DNA from: Polytrichum commune
Lineage: Eukaryota > Streptophyta > Polytrichopsida > Polytrichales > Polytrichaceae
NCBI GenBank assembly: GCA_950295325.1
Contig: OX485803.1
Location: 35,975,554 to 36,039,553 of the forward strand
Length of the DNA: 64,000 nucleotides
Direction of reading: 5' to 3'
Part shown: piece after piece, positions 35,607 through 48,134 of the stretch
Layout of the letters: the number at the start of each line of letters is the position of its first letter
Numbering within the stretch: the first letter of the stretch is position 1
Notes under the pieces: model-generated
Databases searched by the model: none
What the model was told of the DNA's origin: nothing
The model's input: only the letters and a program-made list of their open reading frames with translations
Made by a program: the position numbers and the translations under genes

Positions 35607-37639
35607 AAATTTCTCTATTCTTGGATTGACGTCTTGAATTTGAACCAACCTTTCAACCGAAGGGCTAAAATTCGAGAGCCCTTCAAAATGAAACTAAAAA
35701 AAAGGCTTCAATCTTGAACACTAGATGGGAGGGATCTTCTCGATCCGGCCTGCAATTCAATCCAACATTGGTCCCAAGGGCATCATAACTTGGGTTGACC
35801 TCCAAAATAAGTAAGCCTCGGTTGTTTACCCTCCATGGATCCGGGATTCGAGCACCAAAAAACGTGCCTTCGTTTACCAATCAAAACAGTTGCAATTCAC
35901 CACTGCATGCATGCGATGGTCAGTCATTCATGTAAAGTATGTAAAAATAAGTATGTAAGTTAACTTAGACTCTTTCTCCTCTTTGGTGTGGGCTTCATTT
36001 CTTTCAAAAATTTGTCAACCACTTTAGTTTGCTCGATTCGATGTGGTGCACATTCTACCAAGATATCCTAATATTTTACCAAAACTGTAGACGTTGGCGT
36101 AGTGTGGAAGATACTACATTTTCCTAGTTTAACGTGGGTTCAAACTTAAACGATTTGAATTTATTTATTTATTTATTTAATGAATCCCTAACTTCTCAAG
36201 CCTATGAAAGGGGTGTTTTGAGTGCATTTCATTTATTGTTGGTTGCAATAATTTGATGGATACATATCGAATGTAGGATTTTGAGACATATTTAATGTAT
36301 TCATTCAGGGATAAAAATGGGCACAAAATAGCCTAACATTTGTAGGAAGGGGTGTAAATGGTAGCGACACATTTTACCCTCACAAACACATGCATTGGAC
36401 CAATCCTATCCACTTGGGAAATGAGTGAAATGTGTGTATGATCCATTGGATGGGAGCAACTCAATAGCTTATGTACTTCCACATAATTCTCATGCCAAAA
36501 TGTCCAAATGACAATGAGCTAGCCACCTTGGGAATGTGAGTATGTAAATTGTCCCATATTGTTAAATACATATATGCGTAGGATTTCTTAAAAGCTAGAG
36601 AGCGACCAAAACTTAATATGAAGGTTGATGCAAGCATGAAGACCCTGTATATAAGAACATCAAAAAAAATTCACTTTCACCAAAATAAACACCATTGATG
36701 TTCATGCAAATAATTGCAATCGAAACCCTCGCATGAACTCCCAACACAAAAACATGACCGCTTTCCATGTATATATATCTTAATATATATTCCAATTATC
36801 CCTTAAATTCACGTTTCAAGTGTATATGGTTGGATGTTGGCTTGATGTTTGGAGTATTCCCGATTGCAAATGAATAAGTTAGGTGAGGTTTATGTAGGGT
36901 AAAAATCATCCATCAACCAAAAAGTGGTTACTTGGGAAGTTAGGGGTTGTAGACAATGTTTGCTTTGCTGGTGGTGGCAAGACAATGTGCAACGAGTTTC
37001 CTTGTCTTTTCAAAGCAAAAGCTATTTGTACATGTTGTTTGTACGCATGTTGTTCATCTTGACAAGTGACGAGATAAGCCCATGCAATCACACATGTGGA
37101 ATTCCCAAATTTGGGTGACAATAATTTTAGTAAAAGACTTTGTTTCAAGACTTTTAGTAAAATACTTCAGTTAAAGTCATAACATCATTAAGGAGTGTGC
37201 GTTTGTTCGTGTGGGCCTGAATATATAACCATGGGATACCACAACTAGTGCAAATTTAGTGGGCAAATTTAGTTGGGCTCCCACCACCTTTACCCAAGGT
37301 GGAAACGATTATACTTTTCTTATAGTCAGTCTTATTATTACTTTAGACGATTCGACCTCGTTGAAATGAACATAAGAAGTCATGAATTAGTGTAGAGTGA
37401 CACATTTAAGTTGAATCAATCACAATTTTATGAAGGTCGAGTTTTTATCAGACCCCCTTTACCTTGGTAAAGGTGACGGGGCCTAGCTCCAAGAGGCGGG
37501 TGTCTAGCCCGGGTCGGTTTTTCCAACATTCAACGGTTTTGCAGTTTTCTACCAAACTTCAATGTGTTGGTTTCAATATCACATGAAGCTCAATACCCAT
37601 TTAAATGCTCTCCCAAAGGGTGAAGTAGTATTACACCCA
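33076..37639. other. Intergenic DNA with CT and TA microsatellites, no gene seen
   Basis: Contains a (CT)n run at 34432-34476 and a compound (CT)n(TA)n run at 35561-35606, plus an ATTT repeat near 36164-36180. Open frames are short and match nothing. Confidence 0.5.
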
Positions 37640-37735
37640 ACGCCATTACCTTGGGGTATGGCCAAGGGTGTTCTACGAACAAACACTTTATTCACTCCGG
37701 CCCCCCTAAAAGGGACCAGAGTTCTTCTTCTTAAA
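37640..37735 (+). repeat. SINE 3'-part fragment
   Basis: Carries ACACTTTATTCACTCCGGCC, then a short C/A run and AGGGACCAGAGTT, matching the 3' part of the SINE at 42108-42480. The tRNA-like head is absent, as expected of a 5'-truncated or decayed copy. Confidence 0.6.
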
Positions 37736-38108
37736 TGCTCTCCTCGTGTTCGCATTATTTTTATTCACCAACTTGATCCCGACCCTTAAGTGCATGCCTC
37801 TTACCTCGTCAATTCCAAGAATACGACATGTTCTTTTGTGAGTTCCATGATGCATCCGGGAAGCATACAAGTTTGATGTTCAAAGGACTTAAAATACATA
37901 GACAAACGGAATGTCCTTGCGGCATATCATCAAGCAAGAAGTGTACCCAAACACGAGATGCCATGATTGAGTGAAAATTTGCACCAAACCTCATCAACAT
38001 ATGAATTTAAAATCTCTTATACTAATACTCCATCCACGTGATGTTCCATTGACGATCTAGACCTAGACTGAGATGATTTAACTTAGTGCAAAGTTGAAAC
38101 ACATTTTG

Positions 38109-38141
38109 TGTTGTTGTTGTGGTGGTGGTGGTGGTGGTGGG
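38109..38141 (+). repeat. (TTG/GGT)n microsatellite
   Basis: Triplet run shifting from TTG to GGT units, non-coding. Confidence 0.9.
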
Positions 38142-38224
38142 TGAGAGGGGACAATTGGTGGTTGCACCTGAACCAAAACTTTGTTCCGTTGTCACTAAAT
38201 TGATCTTATTTACACACCAAACTC

Positions 38225-38574
38225 TGTAATATCAACCTCCTTAATGATGCTCCTTCTATGGTATTTCAAAACCCTAGGGAACAAATGTTCTTTGTTTAAA
38301 ATTCACTCCATGTTATCATGTTTCCTTCCCATATATCATGGGTTTTGACATCAAACTATACGACCAAAGAATCCAAACCGCACGCTTGCACACATCACGT
38401 TATTATCCTTGTAATTATTTTTCATCGTTGCAATGTTGACTTAGTGTTGTTCCATAATGTCACGTGCTACACTAATTCTCTTTTATCATGCATCCATATT
38501 AACACTACAAAACTCTTCAATATCACACGCACTTTGGTTGTCACAAACATGATATTACATAGTTTAGAGTGTAC
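38225..38574 (+). mobile_element. MITE family B, copy 4
   Basis: The best preserved short copy: left end CTCTGTAATATCAACCTCC; right end CATGATATTACATAGTTTAG and AGTGTAC; ends are complementary over about 15 bases. Internal words match the other copies in order, including CCCATATATCATGGGTTTTG and CACTTTGGTTGTCACAAACA. Length is about 350 bases with no coding capacity. Confidence 0.75.
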
Positions 38575-38839
38575 TTTTCAAATTCTTATCCAACAAGGAT
38601 ATAACCAAACATATACTACGTGACATATATGATTTAGGGTGATCCACACTATTCATCATCAACCTACATAAATAATATTGTAATTAGTGAGGGACAACTA
38701 TAGTTCATGGCATGGGATAAGCATAAGATACTTATTACTACAAAGAAAGTTATAGAGATAGAGAGTACTTTGATCATCAACACAAAATTCGTAATCCATT
38801 GTCACATTTCAACTCACACATGTATATAAAGGAAACTGT

Positions 38840-38995
38840 TAAATCGACCATGTAGTTTGTTCAAAAAGACCACAAAGTCAAATCGCGTGGTCACATGACC
38901 TATCAAAATCTATCACACACATGAAGAGGAGCAAGGTATCAATTGTGCTCCCTCCTTCCTTCAGAGTTCAACTTACAACTTAGAATTGTTCTAGT
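38840..38995 (+). repeat. Dispersed direct repeat, second copy (partner at 29375-29525)
   Basis: Carries ACCACAAAG, GGTCACATGACC, CACACATGAAGAGGAGCAA and TTCAACTTACA in the same order as the partner. Confidence 0.55.
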
Positions 38996-40095
38996 TTTAA
39001 TAGGTTATGTGTACACACACTTATAGTATTTTATTTGTATTTTTAAATTTGGAACACATGAGGTGCTTGACCACCTGGCTAGTTTCTCGTGAAGTGAGAG
39101 ACGATTTCATAGCTAGGAATCGAATTGCCAACTAGTCCATTTGGGTTGGGTACCTCTCCACTATCATCCAGATACACACACTTATAGTGTAGAGTGGGAT
39201 TTAACGTGATTCACACTAATAGAATTATAGACATGGTTGGTGAGGGTGGGAGTAAGTTGCCACTGAAGCATTGAAGGTCACTCGTTAATTATTGACAAGA
39301 TAAATGAGTCACACCCAACAAAATTTGCACACATTAGAGATGCCTACTAAGTATCACCAATCACTTTTCCATACGTTGGGTGCACTCTTGTATGTTTGAG
39401 GGGCCTAGTTACAAGAACAATGGTATTAGGGTCAAATAATAAGGTTTACAAATTGATGGGGCCCAACATCCTCTCTTTTTTCTAGCTACTAGTAACCACC
39501 TTGCTATGGTGAAGTGAATTGATTTACACACATGTTAAAAATTTGAATTTTCCGTTTGTAAGGTGCCACTTCCACTCTTTGTGGATAAGAGGTGGTGCCA
39601 ACTAGCTTCTCATGGGCAGAGTGGAGTCGCCGAAAAGTTGGGATTTGCCACTAAGCTTCATTAATGAGAGTAGCCAATGAACTCCAGTATGAGGTGTGAA
39701 TGAAGCCCATCCTCCCATCCAAGGGCTCACTTTGCCTAGGGTTGAGTTGAGTGGGGTGAATGGTGTCATCACTTTCTCCTCAAGTCTTTACCCTTTAGGT
39801 CACCAACCTCTTGCTCTCTTAGCTTGTACCCTTGTAGCCTCTTTAGTGATGCAATGTCAATTAATGTTGCCATGTTTTGATTATAGTGGAGTTTGAGCAT
39901 TTTGGGGATTAGAATTCAAGATTAAGAGCCGAGTGCATTGGTGATTCTTGAAGGTGGCTTGTGGACTTGTTTGGGGTTTGTAGTGGGTATATATTCCCGA
40001 AGGCAATTCAACCTCAAAGGTTTTTGATTCATGAAAAGGAGGTGTCATGTTCCTCTTTTATGCAGGAATAGCACAAGCATGAATGCACATAAGAC
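38996..40095. other. Intergenic DNA, no gene seen
   Basis: Two words resembling pol III A and B boxes occur around 39070-39125, but in the wrong order for a tRNA on either strand. No gene is supported. Confidence 0.4.
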
Positions 40096-40165
40096 AGATA
40101 GATAGAAACTCCAACCCCTTTCAAGCAAGGGGTCGGCGTGAATAAAGTGTCCGTTCGTCAACACA
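40096..40165 (-). repeat. SINE 3'-tail fragment, inverted
   Basis: On the minus strand it reads ACGAACGGACACTTTATTCA, CGCCGACC, AAGGGG and GGAGTTTCTATCTATCTGTC, matching the end of the SINE at 42108-42480 including the TATC tail. Confidence 0.65.
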
Positions 40166-40479
40166 TAAGACACCAATGTTAAGAACTTTCAAACTTTGTA
40201 CATCATTGAAAGATTTACAACTTAATGACAATGTTGTGATTGCTATGAGCTCAAACCACCCGACCATAAGAGAGACACAAAGATGATTCTCTCTCCTCCC
40301 ATGAGATCTCTCTTGTACCCCAAATGCACTCCTAGTTGTATCCACCTTTATCCATAGCATCTACAAGATATTCCTAGAAATCTCAATTCTTACCAAATTT
40401 AGATTGAAGCTTCCTTATCTATATACATAGATCGTTTCACCCTATGATATTTTCTTATCTTTTGGCTCCATAACAATCC

Positions 40480-40895
40480 TCTAGCTGGAACTAACTAATT
40501 CCAACAACTTGATGTATTCATTTCATTCTTCTTGTTGGAATTGCCTTATTCCAACATCATCCAATCATTCGTTTTTCTAGTTGGAATCGTCTAATTCCAA
40601 CTATATTTATTCATTGAGAGTTGTCTAGCTCCAATGAATACCATCCATCCATTGAGAGTTGTCTAACTCCAATTTGTATCTTCTAGTTGGAGTTCTCTAA
40701 CTCCAACACAAAGATCTTCAAGAAGGAGGTGTTAACTCCCAAATGGAGTTGTCTAACTCAAATGCAAAGATCTTGTATTTGGAATTATCTAACTCATGTG
40801 CACAATTTCTTCATGGGTTGTCTAGCCCTTGAGCACCATTGTCTGTTGGTTGTCTCGCCCAATTATTTCGTTGGAGTTGTTTGACTCCAATCACC
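40480..40895 (+). repeat. Array of ~11 short palindromes with variable spacers
   Basis: Near-palindromes of about 20-22 bases recur at about 40484, 40533, 40580, 40614, 40651, 40686, 40742, 40778, 40813, 40848 and 40870. Clear members are TTGGAATCGTCTAATTCCAA (40581-40600) and TTGGAGTTCTCTAACTCCAA (40687-40706). The centre is usually GTCT. Stem bases vary between copies (GGAAT with ATTCC, GGAGTT with AACTCC, GGGTT with AGCCC), mostly changing on both sides together. Spacers of roughly 0-35 bases are unrelated to one another. There are no adjacent cas-like genes, and the context is a plant transposon-rich region, so this is not a CRISPR array. Confidence 0.8.
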
Positions 40896-42107
40896 ATCTG
40901 TTCACATGCTAATCACAACAAAATATGGTTAGTCTTTATTTATTGCACGATCCGACATTAAATCCTTTAATCCGGGTACATCATAGGAGGAATGGAATTC
41001 TAACGGTGTGGAATTGAGAGTTGACCTTGAATAGTAGGAGATTTTGATACCTACTAGCATCACAATATATTGAAAACGAAGTTGCACCTTTGGATGCAAT
41101 TATGTTGATGCAAATGCCAACCTCTCTCCCTACCTATTTGTATCTATATGTATAATTACATGCGTGGTCTTTTTAATCAATGATATGCATTTTGAGCATA
41201 TTCTCTAATTCAAGCGGGCTAGTCCAATCTTTTTGGGTGTAGAAATGCACTAGGTACCTCAATGTATGATGTTTCAACATTGATCATTTTATATGTGTAC
41301 AAATCGGTTCAATTTGGGTGCACATTGATGTTTTGAAAGGGTCGATGGCCTAAGATGTTGCTAAGTGCTCGAAATGTATGATACGTGCATGTTGATCCTC
41401 TCATACATTTGGAAACTAGTTGAACTTGGAGGCCTCTAGAGGTTTAAGGTACTAATGCATTTTTTTATGTAGCCAATTTAATGGGTTTGTTCAATGTCAA
41501 CACATAGCCAACTTCCCCCCTTAGTTTGTGGTGTGTGTGGCCACATCTAGGATGCAAATATATACTTGGGCCACTTATTTGCTTATTGTTTTATGTGTGG
41601 GACCATTGTGCATCTTATCAAAACATACATGTAGCCTTAAATATTTCCCATGTATAATTAGAAGTCGTCACCCAAATTAACACACATGTCATGTGAAATC
41701 ACCAAATACTCCCTTAAATTCGTCTAAATGTAGCCACCCTAAACCCCACAAAAATCTCAAAGCTCGCCACCTTGGCTGCTCTAAAATTGAACATGTAGCC
41801 AACCTACTAGTTTCCAAAAAACCAAATAATAAGGGTCGGGGCCAAGTGACCAACCAAGAGGTGACACATTCCTTGTGGTGGGTGGAGGGGTTGAGGGGTT
41901 ACTCTATGAAGTTGGGATGACTGGCAACAAGTGATGGGCGTGTTGTTGCATGGGTAGGGCATGGCATGGCAAGGTTGGGTTCTTCACCATTCTTATGATA
42001 TGGTTGGTGCAATGCCCATGTTGTGGAGGCTATGGTAAGGGAGGCCATGGATGAAGATGGTTATGGTGGAGGACCTAGGCGGGTGCATTGTATTGTACGC
42101 ATGTGAC

Positions 42108-42480
42108 AAGGCACCACAGGCCTTGGCTTGGTGGTTAGGGCTCATGGCCCCCGATGAGGAGGTTGTGGGTTCTATTCCCCATGCCAGCGTGGTGCTCACC
42201 ACCTTAGTCCACCCAATTATGGTGGGGGGTCCTTGGACCTTGTTGTATGGGTACCTCAAAGCCCTTTGGGGGGATACCATGTCCGGTATCTTCAAGGCAC
42301 TAGTGACTAGCTAGGACCTAGTATTGTGTGTCACTATAGTGACCATCCTCGAAAGGGGAGAGTAGTATTGTCCCAATGTCCCCTTGTCCAGTGGGCATCG
42401 GGTCATTGACATTACGAATGGACACTTTATTCACGCCGGCCTCTTGCTAAAAAGGGACCGGAGTTTCTATCTATCTACAC
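42108..42480 (+). mobile_element. tRNA-derived SINE
   Basis: An A-box-like TGGCTTGGTGGTTAGG (42124-42139) and a B-box GGTTCTATTCC (42168-42178) lie 44 bases apart, the spacing of internal pol III promoters in tRNA genes. The body shows no tRNA-like cloverleaf I can complete, and continues to ACGAATGGACACTTTATTCA, CGCCGGCC, AAAAAGGGACCGGAG and a TATC-type tail at 42469-42478. Two partial copies of the 3' part lie at 37640-37735 and 40096-40165. The exact 5' end and target duplication are not resolved. Confidence 0.7.
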
Positions 42481-45400
42481 ATGTGACTATACGTGAGTGC
42501 ACAAAAAGGGTATTGATTTGAACTATGTTGCACTATATATAAATATGATACACAAATTATAACTTATAGTTGTGTACATGTATGTAGGACCTTCAAAACA
42601 TATGCAAAATTTGGATTTGTATAATAGCGTCACTTTGTTAAATCTTGGTTGTGATTGTGATGTGTGGTTTTTGAGCACATGTGAAGCCAAAATCCTAAGA
42701 AAATGAGGCAGACCAATAAATTCAGCTCCAATTAAGGTTTGCTTTGTTGGGAGGGTTTATAGGATGCGTACAAATTTGGTAATCGTTGGGTGGAGAATGG
42801 GAACCCAATTGACTTGATGGACCCTCCATCAAACATGGAAATTCACTTATGTTGGTATAAAAAAGGAACCAACAACAAGTGGAAACACCATCTTACTGAT
42901 GATTTGGTGGTAGGCTTAGAAGCAATTATTGCATTGAACACCTACTTTTGAGTGGTGTATGGCAAGGCTGAAGAACATACATCACAATACATGTGGTAAA
43001 ATGAGATTGGGCTATGTGCATCCACCCACTTTCCATGGAACTAAGTTGAGCTCAATAAATCTATTTTATCGAGGCCCTCTTGTATTAGGTTGAGGAGAAA
43101 GAAGATTTTGCATTGGTAGGAAGCCTCTTACATATGCTTGTTCACTAGAATCCACTTTACACACAAGCATCCAACTTGGGAGCAACATTTTTTTTCTTTT
43201 TTCTTTTGGCTATCTATCACTTGTAAGCTAAAGCAGTCTTGGTCGTGCAATCTAAGCGTGTAAAATCCAGGTAGGGCGGCATGCAAGATCTCGAAATAAA
43301 GAGGGAAGGCCAAGCAGCAACAACCAACCTGTCCACCCACCCACCCACCCGCAATTGGTTAGTGTGTGTTGGCCATATGTGGGCCGTTGAGATGGTGCCC
43401 TAACATCTGCACCATTGATGTGCTTGCAAATACACCCCACCTTTCTAGTCATGAGTCACCAATTTTTTCATGGTCTAGTTTGGGTTAGCACACCACATTT
43501 TTTAAAGTTGCCTCACGCCATAGCCACAATGTATTTTTTGGGAGTGTCGAGGGTGACTGCACCTTCATTGCTTCTTTTTTTTCCTCAAAAGCAAACTCTG
43601 CAACTTGCTAACCTCCCACCTTGACCTCGTTGTGCAGATGTTATTGTAGGATTTCTACATAGGGAAACCCTTATCATACCAATTTGCCATCTCCATTTGG
43701 AAAGGTCAAAAAGTTTGTTATGCTAGAGAGGAATGATTTCACCACCACAACATCCATTTCAATTAGCCACCAATCCATAGTGTTTTTCTTGTTGTTGTGT
43801 AGCCACCAAGTGCCAATTTGTAGATGGCATTGTAATCTAGGGCTAGGGAAATAGCATTTTAGTATGCGCATTGTTAGGCCATAAATAGGGTAGAGGGCGA
43901 GAAAGGTAACCCGTGTGTTTGCTTTTGCCAATATTTTGTAACGAGACAATGTTGAGGCTTCAATGACAATTTGCAATTGCTTATGGCTTTACTTATGGGT
44001 GTTCTCATGTGTGTGTGTGTGTGTGTGTTTTAATTTTTTTTTGGTAATTTTTAATAATCCATTTCCATGCCTTCGTGTTGGTGCAAGTTACCATTGTTGA
44101 CGTGTGCGATTATAACAACTAGTAGGCAAAGTTGTTGGGAAAGGGCCATGACATCTTCGCATGTTTGCGTGTTGCACAAGGTAATTTGGATGCACACCCA
44201 TTTAAAACTAAATATTGGAATCCTTTCTAGTTGTGGATTCTTGTTTTTCCAAATTGGCACTAGCGGGCGTCGAAGGGTGGTCGTAGTGTTCGTTTTGCAC
44301 GTTTCAACTAGAAGGTCATTCACATTGCAATTTCCAACCTTTTTTGAGTTTTTTTTTGTGTTTGATTTACTCACTTTGGCATCGAAGTGGGTGTTATGTG
44401 TTTGTTTTGCATGTCTAGGGTTCTTTCCAAATTGGGCACACAAAGAGGAAGCAATTTAGTGCCAAGTATTGTTGCAAACATTGGCACACTATAACAATTA
44501 CAAAATGTCAATCAATGGAAGTTAGGGCCTACATTTAGATTGGTTCAACAATGCAATTCACATGTCAGATATGTGCCAAAATTACACGTTTCTTGAACAT
44601 GAATTTGGTGACTTCTTTGATGGCTTGTGGCAAAATACAATGTCATTTTTTGCAAGTGTATTGTGTGCAAGACATTATTTTATTTTCCTTCCCCATTGTT
44701 GCATAGCCACAATGCACATTTTATGTCTTCATTTTAGCCACACCCTCCCATTGTCTTTCTTGCCGATTAGCACTTATGCAAGACTGCCTTTAGTTTCGTC
44801 ACAAAACTATAGATATAGTTTGCGAGCTACTAGCCTAGCGTTGTTGCTATTGGCTCCTTCTCTATAGCTGACTCTACCTCCCCAAAGGCCACCTTTGGCC
44901 ACACAGGTCGACAATCTTCCTTTGGCAAGGGCCAATCACGATGCCCCCACGCTACCCCTATCACCACACAACTTGTCCATTATATTCAGAATTAAAAAAC
45001 ATGCATGGGAGCTTGAACTTTTTACCTAGCTTGCAATGTTCGGATGACTATGATAAGTTCTCGATCAAAATCACCCCCCCAAGGAGTTTGACCTCTCATT
45101 TTGTAGGCCCCTTGGTGTCTCAAACATGGCCACTTGACACTTTCTCAAACTATTTAGATCTCAAAGATTAGTGAAACTCTTGAAACTCTTGACATGAAAT
45201 TTGTCATCTTCGAGTATCAAACTCCCCAAAATTTGCACTCTCAACCAAAGGTCCATTGTAAAGGGGGCCTAAGTTAATTAGTGCCCCTATAAATCATACC
45301 ACCTTCTAGAAGTTGGGCCTAAACGTGATCATTCCATATGGAATCAAATAATTATTTCCATGTATACACAAGATTGCTTGAATAAAACTATTCCTTAGTC

Positions 45401-46699
45401 TTACTAATATTATACTCACAATTATGTTGTCATTCACTACTTGGAGTTAGGCAACGCTATGATTTTACATAGAGAAAGAAATCAAAGTTTTGGTAAAAAT
45501 ATATCTTTTACGTTTTATGATGTCCAAACTTTTAGATTTGCCCGTGAAATTTGAATCTTACATAAAAAATGCTATAGCATTATGTATGTCTACAATCAAT
45601 TCAATAAATGCTTGCAGATCAACTCGTCACCGTCTTTGTCATTCATTACCATTCACAAACTAGATGATAATTACATCTATTATTGGTTGCTTACATATTT
45701 GTGAATCATCGGTCCAAGAAGACCCTAAATTACCGGGTGATAATGGAAAGGTACCCAATTCTGAATGGAGTGGGTGACAATTCGATTCATGTTGTGAAAA
45801 TATCACTCTTCTTGACATAAGAAAGAGCGGGAAAAAAAACAGCTAGATAAGTAGTAAGCCAAGAGTACACCCACCGCAAGGTAGGTAGTAAACCCCACCC
45901 TGGATCAAGAAGATTCTTGAGCAAGGTAAGGCCAACAGGCTCAAATTCACCTTGGATTGCATGTTGTTGGATATTTATTTATTTATTTGTGAATCATTGT
46001 TGGAATTTCTCAATTTTCAAATTTCACATTCTCAATGTTTCCGTAAACCCTAAAACTTCATGGTGTACAAGTTCATGATTGATATTAGATGCTATCAAAG
46101 TAATGTATATGTTTGGGAGGCACTTGGTAACTTTTTAAAAAAGGACATCTACAATATAGTTTTTCGAATTCTAAAAAATAGGTGGCCAAAGGCTTTTGAG
46201 GCTCACATAGGGTTTTCTATGTACAAGATTTGGATTAATTCCCATTGAAGGAAAATGAAATGAAACTTCTTACACTTGAGAATCCCTCTACACATGTTTT
46301 TAATCCTCTATAATGTCTGTTAAACAAAATTCAAGATCATATGTAACTCATGACTTGTATCCTCTTTCAAAATACTATTGAATGATGCTCAAATTATATA
46401 TATATATATCACTTAATTTTTCTAAAAATAATGAATATTGTAGACCTCAACCCGTTTGCATCTTTGCGTTTGGATTATGTTGAAATTTCTTGTAAATTCT
46501 ATCAAACGAGGGGGTTTGCAAGATGGCCTATTTTGGACTTCAATCTCTTTTCAAAATAGATTGACTGATAATATTTGTACACACATGTGTTTGTGTGGGG
46601 TTGATGGCAACATACATTCATGGGGAGTACGAGGTAATAGTACTGTTACTCTAGCCTATTAGGCTAACCACATTGAAGGCACTTGGGTGGTGGGCCTTG
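42481..46699. other. Intergenic DNA, no convincing gene
   Basis: Contains a GT repeat at about 44009-44028, CACC repeats at 43334-43350 and T-rich runs. Frames of about 130 codons lie on both strands at 44051-44459, are antisense to one another and match nothing. A degraded MITE A-like word (ACTTGGAGTTAGGCAACGCTAT) occurs near 45440. Confidence 0.45.
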
Positions 46700-47290
46700 A
46701 CATGGAGTTAAGTGTTAATTTACACCATGGACCATGAAGTCGGACCATGGAAGATGGCCTTTTCCCATGGTCTGACATGATGGTCCAACTTCCATGGTCT
46801 GATTTCTTAAAAATCAAGTTATAAAGCCCTTGGGCCCTCACTAGGTGTAAAACTAATGTGGACCAAGTGGAATGACCATGCACCGAAAAGTGAATGTGTT
46901 ATATATATATATACATATATATATGCCCAAAAAAGGCAAATTTGAAAAATTCAAGTTTGATTGTTCTTTCGTCTTCTCTTGTCTCCATCTTCTCTTTCCC
47001 CAAAAAAAATCATTAAAATTTGATTTTAACAATATTTCTCTGCGAGAGGCCCTTGTTTTTTTCTACCATAACACCTCTTTTGTCATTCCCACTACAAAAC
47101 CCATTGGACCATGTCATTGGATAATGTACGCCTTAATCTATGTCTTTTGGGGACCTCAAACTCCATGGTCACTCTAACCATTTTTTCTTGGTGTAAACCG
47201 AAGTGGTCCCGGGACGAATTTAACATCCAATCACATACTTTACAGGGCCTTGGGATGACTTTGCAGTCCATGGTGTAAACAACCCCAAAG
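46700..47290 (-). mobile_element. MITE family C, copy 1
   Basis: The left end TTTACACCATGGACCATGAA (from 46719) faces TCCATGGTGTAAACAACCCC at the right (to about 47284). About 120 bases inside the right end are highly similar to the copy at 53588-54172 in the opposite orientation, including a shared minus-strand reading GVTMEFEVPKRH-like segment. The TIR-proximal regions repeat GGACCATGGAAG-type words. It is about 570-590 bases and too small to be autonomous. Confidence 0.7.
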
Positions 47291-47918
47291 TAATTAATGG
47301 TTTGCTTGCTCCATAAACATAACATTACACAACTCTTTGGATGTGTTTTGTGGGACCAAGTTTCACATGAACATAATTATCCTATAATTCCAAGATTTTC
47401 CATTTACGAGAAACACTCAAATTGTGTATTGTGAACTTTTTGACAAGCAATTATAAATCATCAAAGTTTTTTCATCAAAACCTTTCTTTTTCTTTGGAGG
47501 AGACCACCGTTTAGTTGTTTAATAATGCTATGCATTCACTTGTGCTTGCATATTCTTTATAGTTATCAATGACAATAGCTATAAATTTACCATTTAAATT
47601 TTTGCCAATCATAAATAGCCTACTTGGATGTTACCATCTGAATTCACACATGGACCAACACACGATTACTATGTCAAAAGGAAAGTTACACATGTGCTAG
47701 TGCATGGAGTTTGCATGAGTGACCATTCTAGCATTTGTTATCCAGTGCACCCTACCACCTATAAGTCACCCAATCATAGTGTGGGTATTTGAGTGAATTG
47801 GATGTTTTCAACTAATCATGTGTGTTTTCAAGCAGAGGCTTACCCTTACATGGAGATAAGTGCAAGTTGACTTGTCTACGCCCATCTCTTCAAGATATTC
47901 ACGTTTGAAAGTTAACTA

Positions 47919-48134
47919 CATTGAAATCCTAATTTCCTACATGCTATTATTCGGAGTTATGCTATGCAATGGTGTTGTACTCTGAAATTAATTATTACTA
48001 ACAAAACTTCACTAGGTTGTTTTGGAATTATGGAACATAAAAGACTTTTCTTGGTAGCATATTACATTCTCAATAAATAGTTATAACGTTGTGTAACTCC
48101 GAATAGTAACATGCAGTAATTGGGATAATCAATG
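47919..48134. mobile_element. MITE family A (Tc1/mariner-like), copy 1
   Basis: Flanked by TA on both sides (47917-47918 and 48135-48136). The left end CATTGAAATCCTAATT is answered by AATTGGGATAATCAATG. A second internal inverted pair reads CATGCTATTATTCGGAGTTA against TAACTCCGAATAGTAACATG. It is 216 bases with no coding capacity. The TA target duplication fits the Tc1/mariner (Stowaway-like) class. Confidence 0.8.

Noticed and set aside
39060-39180. Second SINE or tRNA gene with A- and B-box-like words
   Set aside because: On the strand where the words read correctly, the B-like word comes before the A-like word, so it cannot be a tRNA-type promoter.
40480-40895. CRISPR array
   Set aside because: Repeats vary too much, spacing is irregular, no cas genes are present, and the surroundings are plant nuclear DNA.
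44051-44459. Two overlapping ~130-codon frames on opposite strands
   Set aside because: Composition is biased, there is no family resemblance, and antisense frames of equal length suggest chance absence of stops.
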